Made by a program: the position numbers and the translations under genes. Shown piece by piece: positions 30,901 to 39,309 of a stretch of DNA of 64,000 nt. The notes beneath the pieces are model-generated. The model was not told where the DNA came from and ran no database searches. It worked only from the letters and a program-made list of their open reading frames with translations. Numbering within the stretch: position 1 is the stretch's first letter; each line of letters starts with the position of its first letter. The DNA is from Methanobrevibacter ruminantium M1 (GTDB lineage Archaea; Methanobacteriota; Methanobacteria; Methanobacteriales; Methanobacteriaceae): NCBI RefSeq assembly GCF_000024185.1, contig NC_013790.1, forward strand, positions 372,001 to 436,000, given 5' to 3'.

Positions 30901-32184
30901 AGTCTTTCCAATGTCCCAGTCTCCATTTCCGTCCCCCACATAGACGTATAGATCATTTTCGCTGTCGTAAGTGAATGGGCCTCCGGCATATTTGCTGTAT
31001 TCGATATGGTATGTGATTCTTTCGGTATGTCCTAAATAGTAATTGTTATTGTTTATCTCTAGGGTTTCAGCTCCTCTGGATGCATCCATATTTCTTACAC
31101 GATAGTCGTTTAGGACTCCGTATTGTCCGTTTTGCTTGAGGAAGTTTCCTTTGATTTCAACTTTGGTGATATTTGAGTTAACATATATTCCAGCTCCGCT
31201 TGAGCTTTTAGAATTTTGATTGTGACCAATGAAGTTGTTTAGGATGTATACATAATCTCCAGAGTAGAGGTCTATTCCGCTATGCTGGTTATATGTGATA
31301 TTGTTAGTGTGAATAGTTGTATCGTTGTTATTTATTCCTACATTGACACCTGTGACCTTGTTGTTTGTTATGTTATTGTTTGTTACGGTTGTTTTGCTTG
31401 AACCTGTAATGTTTATTCCAATGTTTGAATCCTTAATTAGGCAGTCAGCTATTTTTGTGTTTGTGGCATTTTCTATTCTTATTCCGTCACCGTCGCTGAC
31501 TGTATTGATTGTACAGTTGATTATTTCTACATTCTCTGCTCCTCTTATGAGTATTCCATAGTCGTCATAGTCACCATATGTGTTTGTTAGATTGAATCCC
31601 TTTAGGACTGTTCCGCTAGCTTCAGGGCTTATGTAGAATATTCCATGTGCACCAGAGCCTTTTGTATTTGAAGGGCATGGGCTCATTGATGTTCCAATCT
31701 CGCTTATTATTGTCAGTGGCTTGTTAACTATGAAATGGCAGTGAACATATGACTTTCCGGTTATTATGATTGTATCTCCAGCATTTGCACTGTCTATAGC
31801 GCTTTGAATGGTTGGATTAGACATTTGGTTTTCATCTGAGCCGTCTACAGTGATTGTGGAGGATAGCTTGCTTGATTTTAGATTGGATTTTGCATTGCTT
31901 TGTTCTAATTCGTCTTCCCTAATCTGATTAGATTTATTTAAATTTGAATCTAGTTCTGTTTCTCTATTTAGGTTTGAATTGTCTATTCTTATGTCAGTTG
32001 GATTGTTTATATTGGAGTTATCGACATTATCGACATTATCAATATTAGCGATATCCTCATTATTATCAATATTATTTATATTATCCATATTAATTTCTTC
32101 ATTATCCGTTGCAACAACAGATCCTATGCTTATTATTGTAATCAGTAATAATAAAGAAATTAATATTAAACTCTTATTCTTCAT
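27997..32184 (-). CDS. Large secreted adhesin-like protein
   Basis: The 1,395-residue protein begins with a clear signal peptide (MKNKSLILISLLLLITIISIG, then SVVA) and an Asn/Asp-rich linker. A first right-handed beta-helix with NITGSSKTTVTNNNIT-type repeats (NosD/PbH1-like) lies up to about residue 400. Four Big/Ig-like repeats follow, each with KxTYTRTTDENGQASLKINL. A second beta-helix occupies about residues 960-1,270. No C-terminal membrane anchor is visible. ATG 32184 is preferred over GTG 32193 because AGTGAG precedes it. These adhesin-like proteins are thought to mediate attachment to bacteria, protozoa or host surfaces. Confidence 0.9.
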   Translation of the reverse strand: MKNKSLILISLLLLITIISIGSVVATDNEEINMDNINNIDNNEDIANIDNVDNVDNSNINNPTDIRIDNSNLNRETELDSNLNKSNQIREDELEQSNAKSNLKSSKLSSTITVDGSDENQMSNPTIQSAIDSANAGDTIIITGKSYVHCHFIVNKPLTIISEIGTSMSPCPSNTKGSGAHGIFYISPEASGTVLKGFNLTNTYGDYDDYGILIRGAENVEIINCTINTVSDGDGIRIENATNTKIADCLIKDSNIGINITGSSKTTVTNNNITNNKVTGVNVGINNNDTTIHTNNITYNQHSGIDLYSGDYVYILNNFIGHNQNSKSSSGAGIYVNSNITKVEIKGNFLKQNGQYGVLNDYRVRNMDASRGAETLEINNNNYYLGHTERITYHIEYSKYAGGPFTYDSENDLYVYVGDGNGDWDIGKTVVYLGYAFYRDETVCGSTLFKAPSTTWGTEVYKLEISPISQVKKGVYSVSIVDVNGIVASDISSIYVTFYLNKNNTDAEPQSGDIYKTVLMENGTATVNLTDKEFKESGNKITACFPGLYNVYTINPYATFDVNDSDIPGSYRNTTINATDMSLVPNSGNKITARLTDENGNPVAGESLQFKISGISTTYTRTTDENGEANLKVSLSNPKTYTVNINFKGSENYNKSSKTIKLTVKKQTPKIESSNIDLLPKSGENFTVTLKDANNKAIANKEISFTLGKKTYTRTTDENGQASLKINLANTGKYTITTKSEKTSQYNEVSKSNTITIKTGANKVNIESSDKTYIPKSGENFTVTLKDANSNPIASKEISFTLGKKTYTRTTNENGQASLKINLANTKKYPITTKYAGDDTYSSASAENTITIAKAAAELTTYNRTYINKSGQMFSAKLTDKNNIPLENEKISFTIGKKTYNRTTDADGLAYLTINLAYDKNISTKFLGNDQYNAKTNTNSITITDEIETAYIDKGLKNDEIQRIIDEIKPNYDVKFLGDSYDDVNLNINKTLLIYTDVNTTLNGKSASPVFNLRGGNIGVSFFNINVNSTDGEGYGIILNNTKEAVIDGNTISNILDSSKMTDYNNGSTILPGHGIEILNSKATLIEQNNIDHFESGIYMEYSDDAVIRENTITENNYGIKYGFGNSNTQIYNNTIIDNIGWYTEEVPEGPRGYGAFLNNSATNITITDNNISNNYMGISVDANKSTGIVITRNLIADNSLEGIRFNEGYDLAENAIEPVVTDNAIYRNAEGPSLMILGEMSANPNGIYGAGQWDDSMKLKIDPNWYGVNNLRTWDYETGIVGVGTMCPRIKSTTIKFNTLEYENGTYKINFYKNGTFAINLAKFDIYATINRNTDKKAEVHFYVENGTGTFSFDKSNYLDSNNTIEISVGSLINVVDRIYSVVYAYDVPDSEIPN

Positions 32185-32673
32185 ATTTCTCACTTTCTAA
32201 TTATATCAGATTTAATATTTAATATTTATTTTTTTTTAAATTATACAATTATTAAATACTTAATGATTATCTTTGCAGTTTGATAAAAATCTTAATTTTT
32301 GTATATATTAACTATTGTTATATTTATTTCTCATATTATATAAACTAATATTCATATCTTTATATTTTTATTTATTAATCTTTTTCTATAATATAATTAA
32401 TTATTTTTACTTATTTAAGTTAATTCTAATATTATTTTTCTGAAATAATGTCTTATTTAGCTTAAATTTGTAAAATTTCTTTCTTATTGGCTATAAAAAA
32501 AATGTATTTTTAATTGATTGTAATAATTAATTATTCTGGGTCTGACCTCAATATAACCCTAATTTTACTGTCTATTTTTGTACATTTGTCTTAAAAGTTA
32601 CGAATTAAAAAAACATTTCTTTTCAAATGCTCTTAGATAATAGAGATTTCATATGGGAGGGATATATATCATC

Positions 32674-33993
32674 ATGAAGACTTTTAGACAACAGCTATTG
32701 GAAGACCCTGAATTCCAGAACTACCTGTTGCAGAGACCGAACCTGACGGAGAGCAGCCTGCAGTCATACCTCAATGCCGCCACCAACTTCGTGAGGTTCA
32801 CAGGGGAGCCGTTCTACAAGACCGTGCATGAGCTCAGAAGCCAGCAGAACGATAGGATTGAGAACAACATCATCATAAGGTTCAACCCGAACCAGTCAAG
32901 GATAAACATCATGCAGTTTGAGTTCATAGAATACCTCAAGGGAAGGGGCTGCACCGAGGTGAGCATAGACTCCTATGTCAGGTACATGAGGACCATACTG
33001 AGCACCTTGGGAATCATACTGCCCAAGTCTCCGAAGCTGGACGACACTCCACAGGACTGGTATCTCCTGACAAAGGACGACATAAAGTATGTCCTCGACA
33101 CAGCAAATCTGCAGTACAAGGCGGTCATCAATTTCGCTGCCGTTACAGGACTGAGAGTGAGGGACATGAGGTCATTGACCATCAAGGACTTCATGACTGC
33201 GACCGAGGAGTACCATGGCTGCACGGAGGTCGAGGACTTCCTGGATTCAGCACCTGACGGGATGATAGGCTTCTGGGAGCTTTTCCCTCAAAAGACCAGA
33301 AAGTTCAGGCTTCCCTGCAAGGTGTGCAACACCCCTGAAAGCAGCGACCTTTTGCTTTTCTCATTGAATGAGCGTGTGAAGTACTTTGAATGGAAGAACG
33401 AGAAGGACGGCACTGACCTGAAGATCACCAAGAATGACCCTCTCTTTGCAAGCCGCCAAAGGAAGTACAAGAACTTCATAGCGCCCAACAGCATAAGCTG
33501 GACCCTGTCCCAATACAGCGAGAAGCTGAGCGCCGAGAGGGAAAGGGTCTTCAAGTACAAGCTGGAGCATGGCGAGATCAGTCAGGAGACCTATGACGAA
33601 AGCGTTGCGACAATCCCCAAGTTCCATGCGCATGGGCTCAGGAAGTTCTTCATCTCAACATTGGCTAAGAACCGTGTGGATGCAAGGATAAGCGCACTTA
33701 TGGAAGGGCACAAGGCTCCGCTGGTAACGGATAGCCACTACATCAACAACGATTACCTGAAGGAGACAATCAAGGAGGAGTACATGAGGTGCATTCCTGA
33801 CTTGAGCTTCGAGAATGTTGAGGTCCGTTTCCTTACAAGCGAGGAAAGGAAATCCTTGCAGCAGAAGATAGATGAGCTTCAGGAAGAGAACGAGAACATG
33901 AAGAAGGACATGGAGAAGTACATTGACGATGCCGTCCATGAGAAGATGAAGGACGCCTTCGAGAACTGGCTGAACATTCAGGACTCAAAATGA
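32674..33993 (+). CDS. int: Tyrosine recombinase (provirus integrase)
   Basis: This integrase catalyses insertion and excision of the provirus. It has an N-terminal SAM-like core-binding domain and a catalytic domain with Arg161 (TGLRVRD), His320 and Arg323 (HGLR), a GHK histidine and the nucleophile Tyr356 (DSHYIN). The last 50 residues form a charged coiled coil. I use ATG 32674; ATG 32653 is in frame but lacks a ribosome site, while GGAGGG at 32656 lies 12 nt before 32674. It marks the left end of the provirus and is the first gene with clearly foreign codon use. Confidence 0.93.
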   Translation: MKTFRQQLLEDPEFQNYLLQRPNLTESSLQSYLNAATNFVRFTGEPFYKTVHELRSQQNDRIENNIIIRFNPNQSRINIMQFEFIEYLKGRGCTEVSIDSYVRYMRTILSTLGIILPKSPKLDDTPQDWYLLTKDDIKYVLDTANLQYKAVINFAAVTGLRVRDMRSLTIKDFMTATEEYHGCTEVEDFLDSAPDGMIGFWELFPQKTRKFRLPCKVCNTPESSDLLLFSLNERVKYFEWKNEKDGTDLKITKNDPLFASRQRKYKNFIAPNSISWTLSQYSEKLSAERERVFKYKLEHGEISQETYDESVATIPKFHAHGLRKFFISTLAKNRVDARISALMEGHKAPLVTDSHYINNDYLKETIKEEYMRCIPDLSFENVEVRFLTSEERKSLQQKIDELQEENENMKKDMEKYIDDAVHEKMKDAFENWLNIQDSK

Positions 33994-34363
33994 ATTTTCG
34001 ATTTTGGAGAATAATGAAATTATTCTTCTTTTTTTACTTTTTTTAATAAAAACCACAAGCATATCTACATACATCAATTCCTTTTCACTGATTCCAACAC
34101 TACTTTTAATTAAATTAAATATCACTGTCATAATTATGGCTACTGTTCATATAACTTATATTTTGATAAAATATGTAATTAATTAAATTTGCTTCAACTT
34201 GTTTTCCTGAAACTGTGCCGAAAAACTTATAAGTGAAACTGCAATTTTTAACAATATGACATCAATATTATAATCATCTCGTAATCACAAACACGGAAAT
34301 TCATTAAGTTTATATATGTGAGTCAAAAGACCGAAAATTAGGAAACACTTATGGAGGTTGAAA

Positions 34364-34660
34364 ATGAATACATTAAAAATAGAATGTTCAAAAGATGATT
34401 ATATCATAAAGACTGCAAAGGCAAATTCTGAAAATGAGTTGAAAGTTGAAGTTCCTGAGAACTGGAACTGCGACTATGTGAATGCTGTCCTGTGGGAAGA
34501 GGACATCTGCGAAGTGCTTGAAAAGGGTGATGAAAGAATGCTTTTGATTCCTATGTGCGGTGAACTGCTTCTTGAAGGAGTGCAGGAAGATGAATACATA
34601 AAGTACATTTGCCTTCCTGTAAAATATCAAGATCAGATGGTTTTGATTGCAAAAATTTAA
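34364..34660 (+). CDS. Small acidic provirus protein, unknown
   Basis: This 98-residue protein of unknown function has no membrane segment and a balanced alpha/beta look. GGAGGT lies 5 nt before ATG 34364, an excellent ribosome site, and supports a real gene despite the lack of recognisable family. It lies alone between the integrase and a minus-strand cargo gene, after a roughly 370-nt AT-rich spacer (33994-34363) that probably holds its promoter. Confidence 0.7.
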   Translation: MNTLKIECSKDDYIIKTAKANSENELKVEVPENWNCDYVNAVLWEEDICEVLEKGDERMLLIPMCGELLLEGVQEDEYIKYICLPVKYQDQMVLIAKI

Positions 34661-34680
34661 TTTTTATTTTATGGAAAGTG

Positions 34681-35565
34681 TTATAGAGGCAGATTTTTCC
34701 CTTGTTCAATAAAGGTTTTTACGAAAGCGTCAAATCTTGCCTTTTTTTCATTATCAGAAGCAAACCATCCATTTTTTATTTTAAAAGTAAGTACTGTGCC
34801 ATTGTGCAATGTTAAAGTAACTAGTTCATTCACTTCCTGTTCAGGATATTCCAATTCACAAACTTCATCATAATAAAGTTTAGTTGCGGTTCCATCAATA
34901 TTTAATATCATCTTCTCTTTGTCAAAAAGAACTCTACACTCTTTATACTTTGCACGAGTCACTTTTTGTCTTGTATAGGTTTCACTTGGATAATGCTGGC
35001 TAATTGAATTGAACTTGCCTCTTGATGTTACTGTTTGAGCAGGTATGCGCACTATCTCAGTTTCAGTCTTAGGCTTTCGAGTTCGTATTTTAATAGTATA
35101 TGACCCTTGAATCATATTGTGATAAGAGTTTTGTAAATAAATATTATACTCTTTTTCTAGATATTCTTCATATGCTTTATCTTTTGCTTGAAGCTCTTGA
35201 ATTTTCTTTTCATCTTCTATTAATATTGTACCGCAATCTGGGCAGATTTTCCCATAACTGTCCATTACTTTTTTACATTTTGGACAATACTTTTTAGGTA
35301 TGAATGTTTTAATATCAATGCCTTCTGACTGAATTTCATCAATTTTTTTCATTGCTTCAATAATTTCATTTTCAGAGTAGTTCATTAAAACATAATGGAT
35401 TATATCTTTTTTAAAAATAAATTTATCATATATGTTAAAATATGTGGAGAATAAAATTAATCTATCTTCATTATATAAATCGTCATATAATTTATAGAAG
35501 AGTTTTTCGTTTCTTGTCATATTATTTTTTGCTTTACTTTCGATCTTAACTTTTTTCATTCCCAT
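34681..35565 (-). CDS. Zinc-ribbon cargo protein, unknown
   Basis: The 294-residue protein has a central zinc ribbon (CPKCKKVMDSYGKICPDCG, near residue 95), a charged helix, a basic segment, and a C-terminal PH-like beta region ending in an amphipathic helix. The base composition is AT-rich like the host, unlike neighbouring provirus genes, and it runs against them. ATG 35565 follows GGGGATGAC. It shares a divergent spacer with the Cdc6-like gene. Function unknown; a cargo (moron) gene is likely. Confidence 0.75.
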   Translation of the reverse strand: MGMKKVKIESKAKNNMTRNEKLFYKLYDDLYNEDRLILFSTYFNIYDKFIFKKDIIHYVLMNYSENEIIEAMKKIDEIQSEGIDIKTFIPKKYCPKCKKVMDSYGKICPDCGTILIEDEKKIQELQAKDKAYEEYLEKEYNIYLQNSYHNMIQGSYTIKIRTRKPKTETEIVRIPAQTVTSRGKFNSISQHYPSETYTRQKVTRAKYKECRVLFDKEKMILNIDGTATKLYYDEVCELEYPEQEVNELVTLTLHNGTVLTFKIKNGWFASDNEKKARFDAFVKTFIEQGKNLPL

Positions 35566-35639
35566 ATTGTCATCCCCTTTTTAAAAATTAAAACATAATA
35601 ATATTTTGTTTTTCTATATTTAATTATTTTGTTAATTTT

Positions 35640-35651
35640 TTTACACTTGAA
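35640..35651 (+). other. Mini-ORB element
   Basis: TTTACACTTGAA matches the minimal origin-recognition repeat described for Methanothermobacter Orc1/Cdc6. It lies about 140 bp upstream of the provirus Cdc6-like gene, next to a TTTTCAAATGCTCT copy (35668-35681). Confidence 0.6.
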
Positions 35652-35787
35652 GATTGAGCTCGATTACTTTTCAAATGCTCTACTCTGAATTTTATATGTA
35701 GCACTTAACCAATATTATATCATCTCTTGGTGAGAAATTTTTAAAAAAGACAGTCGAAATTCTTTTTTTTATGAAGGGGAAATTTCA

Positions 35788-36615
35788 ATGAAAACACAAG
35801 ATCTAATTAATATAATAAATGATGAGGAATCTCCTGTATTCCTCAACAGGGAAGTCTTTGAGATGGACTATGTGCCGGACATCTACAAATACAGGGACGA
35901 GCAGCTGGCGAAAATGGCGATGTACTGCAATTCAATACCTGACAACATAGCTCCCAAGAACCTGCAATTGTGCGGAGGCAATGCGACAGGAAAGACCACA
36001 ACATTAAAGCAGTTCTTCAAGATGTTGAACGAGGCTTTTCCAAACATAGTAACAGTCTACATCAACTGTCAGCTGTTCAACACAGAAAACACAGTCTACG
36101 GAAAAATATACAACAAGCTGTACGGAGTAAAGGGCTCGATAAACGGCAAGTCAAACACCATGCTCTTCGACAAGATTGTCGCAAGGCTTAAGAAGGAAAA
36201 TAAGATATTGATTATAGGCTTGGACGATTTTGACAGCTTCAAGTCTCGCGATGGGCTCAACAAGATGCTTTACAACTTCCTGAGAATCCATGAGGCTGAG
36301 GAAGGCATACAGATCTGCATCTTCACCGTCAGCAACAAGGAGAATCTGAAGCTTGCTCCTTCCGTCGAGACAATCTTCAACAGGGTTCCGATATTCTTTG
36401 ACCAGTACTCCTTGGAGCAGATGTACCACATACTGGACGACAGGTGCGCCTTCGGTTTCTATCCTGGCGTGATAAGCGATGAGCTGGTGAGGGTTGTTGC
36501 CGGCAAGTCCTATGACCTGGGCAATCTGAGGTATGGCATTAAGCTTCTGAGCGCTGCCGGTCAGAAGGCTGAAGTCTTTGGTGATGGAAAGATAATAAGG
36601 AATTTTCTTGATTGA
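35788..36615 (+). CDS. Orc1/Cdc6-type AAA+ ATPase lacking the winged helix
   Basis: The N-terminal segment FLNREVFEMDYVPDIYKYRDEQL is typical of archaeal Orc1/Cdc6. Walker A is GGNATGKT (residues 63-70), Walker B is LIIGLDDFDS (Asp146-147), and the lid has a sensor-2-like YDLGNLRYGIKLLSAAG. The protein stops at residue 275, just after the lid, so the C-terminal winged-helix DNA-binding domain of normal (about 380-residue) proteins is absent. Viral Cdc6 normally recognises origins and helps load MCM. A reduced form may bind through its AAA+ initiator-specific motif or through host Cdc6. GAAGGGGAAA precedes the ATG. Confidence 0.85.
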   Translation: MKTQDLINIINDEESPVFLNREVFEMDYVPDIYKYRDEQLAKMAMYCNSIPDNIAPKNLQLCGGNATGKTTTLKQFFKMLNEAFPNIVTVYINCQLFNTENTVYGKIYNKLYGVKGSINGKSNTMLFDKIVARLKKENKILIIGLDDFDSFKSRDGLNKMLYNFLRIHEAEEGIQICIFTVSNKENLKLAPSVETIFNRVPIFFDQYSLEQMYHILDDRCAFGFYPGVISDELVRVVAGKSYDLGNLRYGIKLLSAAGQKAEVFGDGKIIRNFLD

Positions 36616-36643
36616 AATTCCTTTTTCCTCCTCTTTCATATAT

Positions 36644-37501
36644 TTAAAAAGTTATGAATCTAAAAGCGTATTTTTCAATTTCATTTTCTATAATTCTTAC
36701 TGGGTCTCCATATGTCATGCCGTTTCCTGGAGTGTGATATAAGAATTGGCCTTCAAAAAATCCTTCTTCAATTATTCTTTTTTGTTTCAATATTTTAGCC
36801 AAGCCATCCAATTCATCAACAGGAATATTAAAATAGTATGAAGAACGAATGAATATTTTATCGTATTTTTCATCGTCAATTTCAACATCAAATACATAAC
36901 TTTCTTTTGCAGAACCAAAAACATCAAATTCAAATTGGAAGTGTCCTAATGTCATTACAAACGCTCTATTATCGTTTAATATGTAAATTGAACAATCCTC
37001 TTCTAAATAATTTTTAAAAATTTCGTTTAATTCTTTAAGAGTAAAATCATACTTTATTTCATGTTTTAGTTTTGATTTAGAATCCATTGATATAAAAATT
37101 TCATTTGTTGAATGGGATTTAAAAATATTAGTTATTTCGTATAATTTTCTTTCTCGTCTAAGGAATAGTGGTGTCTTTTCATTTTGGGTTCTGTTCATTG
37201 GATAAGTAGAGGCTATTTGATTTATGCTCTGAGTATGTAATGTAGGATATTCTGATTTTTTATAAATTTCAAACCCAAAACTTTCTTCAATCAAGTTTAC
37301 ATCATCATAGAAATTTATAAAGTCCTGATCTCCTATTTCTCCATTTTTGTACCATTCTTCTGCTTCATTTATAGGTATGTTACAATGAATACAGGATATG
37401 AAGGGGCTTCCTTTGCTTTCCATAGTTTCCAATATAAGATTCATCTTTTCTTGAAGAGACATGCTGATTGTATCTTTTCCATCGCATTTTTCCAAAAACA
37501 T
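36644..37501 (-). CDS. AT-rich cargo protein, unknown
   Basis: This 285-residue soluble protein has no recognised family and no zinc motif or membrane segment. Alternating acidic and aromatic residues suggest an alpha/beta fold. GGTGAT lies 5 nt before ATG 37501, so the start is well supported. AT-rich composition and orientation contrast with the flanking provirus genes. It separates the Cdc6-like gene from the candidate origin. Confidence 0.65.
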   Translation of the reverse strand: MFLEKCDGKDTISMSLQEKMNLILETMESKGSPFISCIHCNIPINEAEEWYKNGEIGDQDFINFYDDVNLIEESFGFEIYKKSEYPTLHTQSINQIASTYPMNRTQNEKTPLFLRRERKLYEITNIFKSHSTNEIFISMDSKSKLKHEIKYDFTLKELNEIFKNYLEEDCSIYILNDNRAFVMTLGHFQFEFDVFGSAKESYVFDVEIDDEKYDKIFIRSSYYFNIPVDELDGLAKILKQKRIIEEGFFEGQFLYHTPGNGMTYGDPVRIIENEIEKYAFRFITF

Positions 37502-37579
37502 TTTATCACCAAAATTTGAATAATGTTATATTTAAATATGTTAAACTATTTTTTTAAACTTTACTTTTTAAATGAAATT

Positions 37580-37625
37580 TTTACACTTGAAATGCAACTA
37601 CCCCTCGGGTCGGGTCGGGTCACGT
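37580..37625 (+). other. Candidate provirus replication origin: mini-ORB plus G-string
   Basis: TTTACACTTGAA (37580-37591) is followed 15 nt later by three GGG tracts in TCGGGTCGGGTCGGGT (37605-37620). Archaeal ORBs combine a mini-ORB with a G-rich string, so this arrangement is origin-like. It lies in a 640-nt non-coding stretch (37502-38141) about 1 kb from the Cdc6-like gene. TTGGACGTGTAATCAT occurs twice in the same stretch, at 37823-37838 and 38128-38143, the second reaching the next start codon. Confidence 0.6.
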
Positions 37626-38141
37626 TGACTGCTTATATACAACCTAAAACATAGAATAAAGTAGTTATTGTTAGTGAAATAATTTGTAAAAAATAGCGGT
37701 TTTTTATGAAATTTATTTTAAGAAAATCAGTCAAAATCAGTACTAGCTTCGCAGAGTAAAATGCAATATTGGCGTATTGTAAATTACTCTCCACTAGCTG
37801 TTGCATGTAAAAAAAGAAAACATTGGACGTGTAATCATTCTTTTTATGCAACATTTTATATATTGAACTTTCAAATATTTAAAATCTTGCTTTTTATGGC
37901 TAAACAGCAGCTATTAAGCCGTATTGATTTGAATCTACTTTTTTTAATATATTTCCAAAACTTTTTGCTTATTATCTAAAAATCTCATAAAGAGATTATT
38001 TTTAGAAAATAAGAACAATTTAATCTCTATTTTTTATTTAAAAAGTTTTAAATACCAAGAATAACATATAACTAAATAAGGAAGATTATTTTAAGTTGGC
38101 GCTTGATAATTTTCCTTAAACTAAAATTTGGACGTGTAATC

Positions 38142-38309
38142 ATGGAAAAATTAATCGAAATTGACGGAGTTCAATACACAGAAGCCCAAATCAGAAGGGC
38201 TTTAGCCATTGAACGAGACGTGCGCTCTCCTAATTTCGTTGATATGTTATTGGGAAAGATCAAACCTAGCGAACTTGCAAGCAGAGTTTCTGAAAAAGGT
38301 GATGCCTAA
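38142..38309 (+). CDS. Small early protein, unknown
   Basis: This 55-residue protein (MEKLIEIDGVQYTEAQIRRA...) heads a tightly packed operon. The ATG at 38142 coincides with the second TTGGACGTGTAATCAT repeat; the in-frame upstream codons lack a ribosome site. A mixed helical C-terminus is likely. Its stop overlaps the next start (TAATG). Confidence 0.6.
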   Translation: MEKLIEIDGVQYTEAQIRRALAIERDVRSPNFVDMLLGKIKPSELASRVSEKGDA

Positions 38310-38464
38310 TGTGCTATGTGGGAAACACCAGGACATTGGTCTATCACACAGAGGACTGCTTCTGCAACCACTGGCTGTTGAACGAGAACAAGACCATTCT
38401 AGAGGAAAAGCCTGTAGACATGAAACCTTGCAGCTTCTGCAAACCACAGTTTGACACTGAATAG
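38309..38464 (+). CDS. 51-residue cysteine-rich protein
   Basis: The TAATG overlap with the upstream stop couples translation. CFCNHW and CSFC cysteine pairs about 30 residues apart suggest a small zinc finger. Composition matches the surrounding provirus genes, which supports a real gene. Function unknown. Confidence 0.6.
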   Translation: MCYVGNTRTLVYHTEDCFCNHWLLNENKTILEEKPVDMKPCSFCKPQFDTE

Positions 38465-38473
38465 GTGTTGGAT

Positions 38474-38698
38474 ATGGTTGCAGAGATGGTTGAAAACATC
38501 AGGAAAGGAGAAGGAGATGGATATTCCATCTACCCTCCTTTTTCCTGCATTGTTTTCCTACAAGGCAAAAAGTATTCCGAATGCTGCTGCAAGGCTGAGG
38601 CAAGGGATCAGAAGTTTGCACTTGTGAACCTTGTAGGCTTCAGAAGAGAGGATGTCAAGGTCATAGACCCAAGGACCAACGAGGAGCTGTTCGTATGA
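38474..38698 (+). CDS. Small provirus protein, unknown
   Basis: The 74-residue protein has an unusual CCCK cluster and a C-terminal VDLREDVKV-like charged region. ATG 38474 has GGTG about 6 nt upstream; GTG 38465, directly after the previous stop, is an alternative. It overlaps the next gene by ATGA. No family recognised. Confidence 0.6.
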   Translation: MVAEMVENIRKGEGDGYSIYPPFSCIVFLQGKKYSECCCKAEARDQKFALVNLVGFRREDVKVIDPRTNEELFV

Positions 38699-38856
38699 GC
38701 ATGCTTGCAGACTTCGAGCCTGCAAGGCTCCACAAGAGGACATGGGCTGAAAGGCATGATGTCGAAATCCTTGCTGTCATATGCCTTGCCATAAGCATTG
38801 CAATGCTACTTCTTTTCTTTGCGCTTGCAGAGCCGACTGTTGCAGGAGTGATTTAG
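38695..38856 (+). CDS. 53-residue single-pass membrane protein
   Basis: The start overlaps the previous stop (ATGA) and its TAG abuts the next ATG. A basic N-terminal half (RLHKRTWAERH) is followed by one long hydrophobic helix (ILAVICLAISIAMLLLFFAL). The polarity predicts a cytosolic N-terminus. Function unknown. Confidence 0.65.
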   Translation: MSMLADFEPARLHKRTWAERHDVEILAVICLAISIAMLLLFFALAEPTVAGVI

Positions 38857-39309
38857 ATGACTAAGGAATTTGAGGACTTCATGAGAAGGAACACAGGACT
38901 GCTTGTTTTCTTGAGATGGGACACAGTGGCATATCTGAAATACCTTGAGTCCCATTATGACGAAAGGAAGTACGAATGCGCTTACAGATTGTTGGAGGCA
39001 ATCGACAATCTCTTTGACTTCTACCAGATAACCTTCAGCAAAAAGACTGAAAGGGAAATTCCTGACCAGCTTTTTGAAAAGGACAAGATAAACAAAGGCT
39101 TCCTTTCACACATAGGAAAGGCTTGCAAAAAGCAGTCTGATTTTTACGGTCAGAGATGGAAGTCCACAAGAGGAATCAGAGATGCCTACGGACACTATTC
39201 CGCAGGAAACTTCCTGTTTGCAGACATCTACGGTTGCCTGCACAGGATAAGCGACGATTGCTACAGGATTTTGAACTTTAGCGAATATGAAATTGAGGAG
39301 AAAGCATGA
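38857..39309 (+). CDS. Conserved-looking helical protein, unknown
   Basis: This 150-residue, mostly alpha-helical protein is rich in Tyr, Phe and charged residues, with no catalytic signature I can name. It starts directly after the membrane-protein stop and overlaps the next gene by ATGA, so it is co-translated within the early operon. Confidence 0.65.
   Translation: MTKEFEDFMRRNTGLLVFLRWDTVAYLKYLESHYDERKYECAYRLLEAIDNLFDFYQITFSKKTEREIPDQLFEKDKINKGFLSHIGKACKKQSDFYGQRWKSTRGIRDAYGHYSAGNFLFADIYGCLHRISDDCYRILNFSEYEIEEKA

Noticed and set aside
32520-32652. tRNA attachment site at the provirus left end
   Set aside because: No cloverleaf or T-loop sequence could be found.
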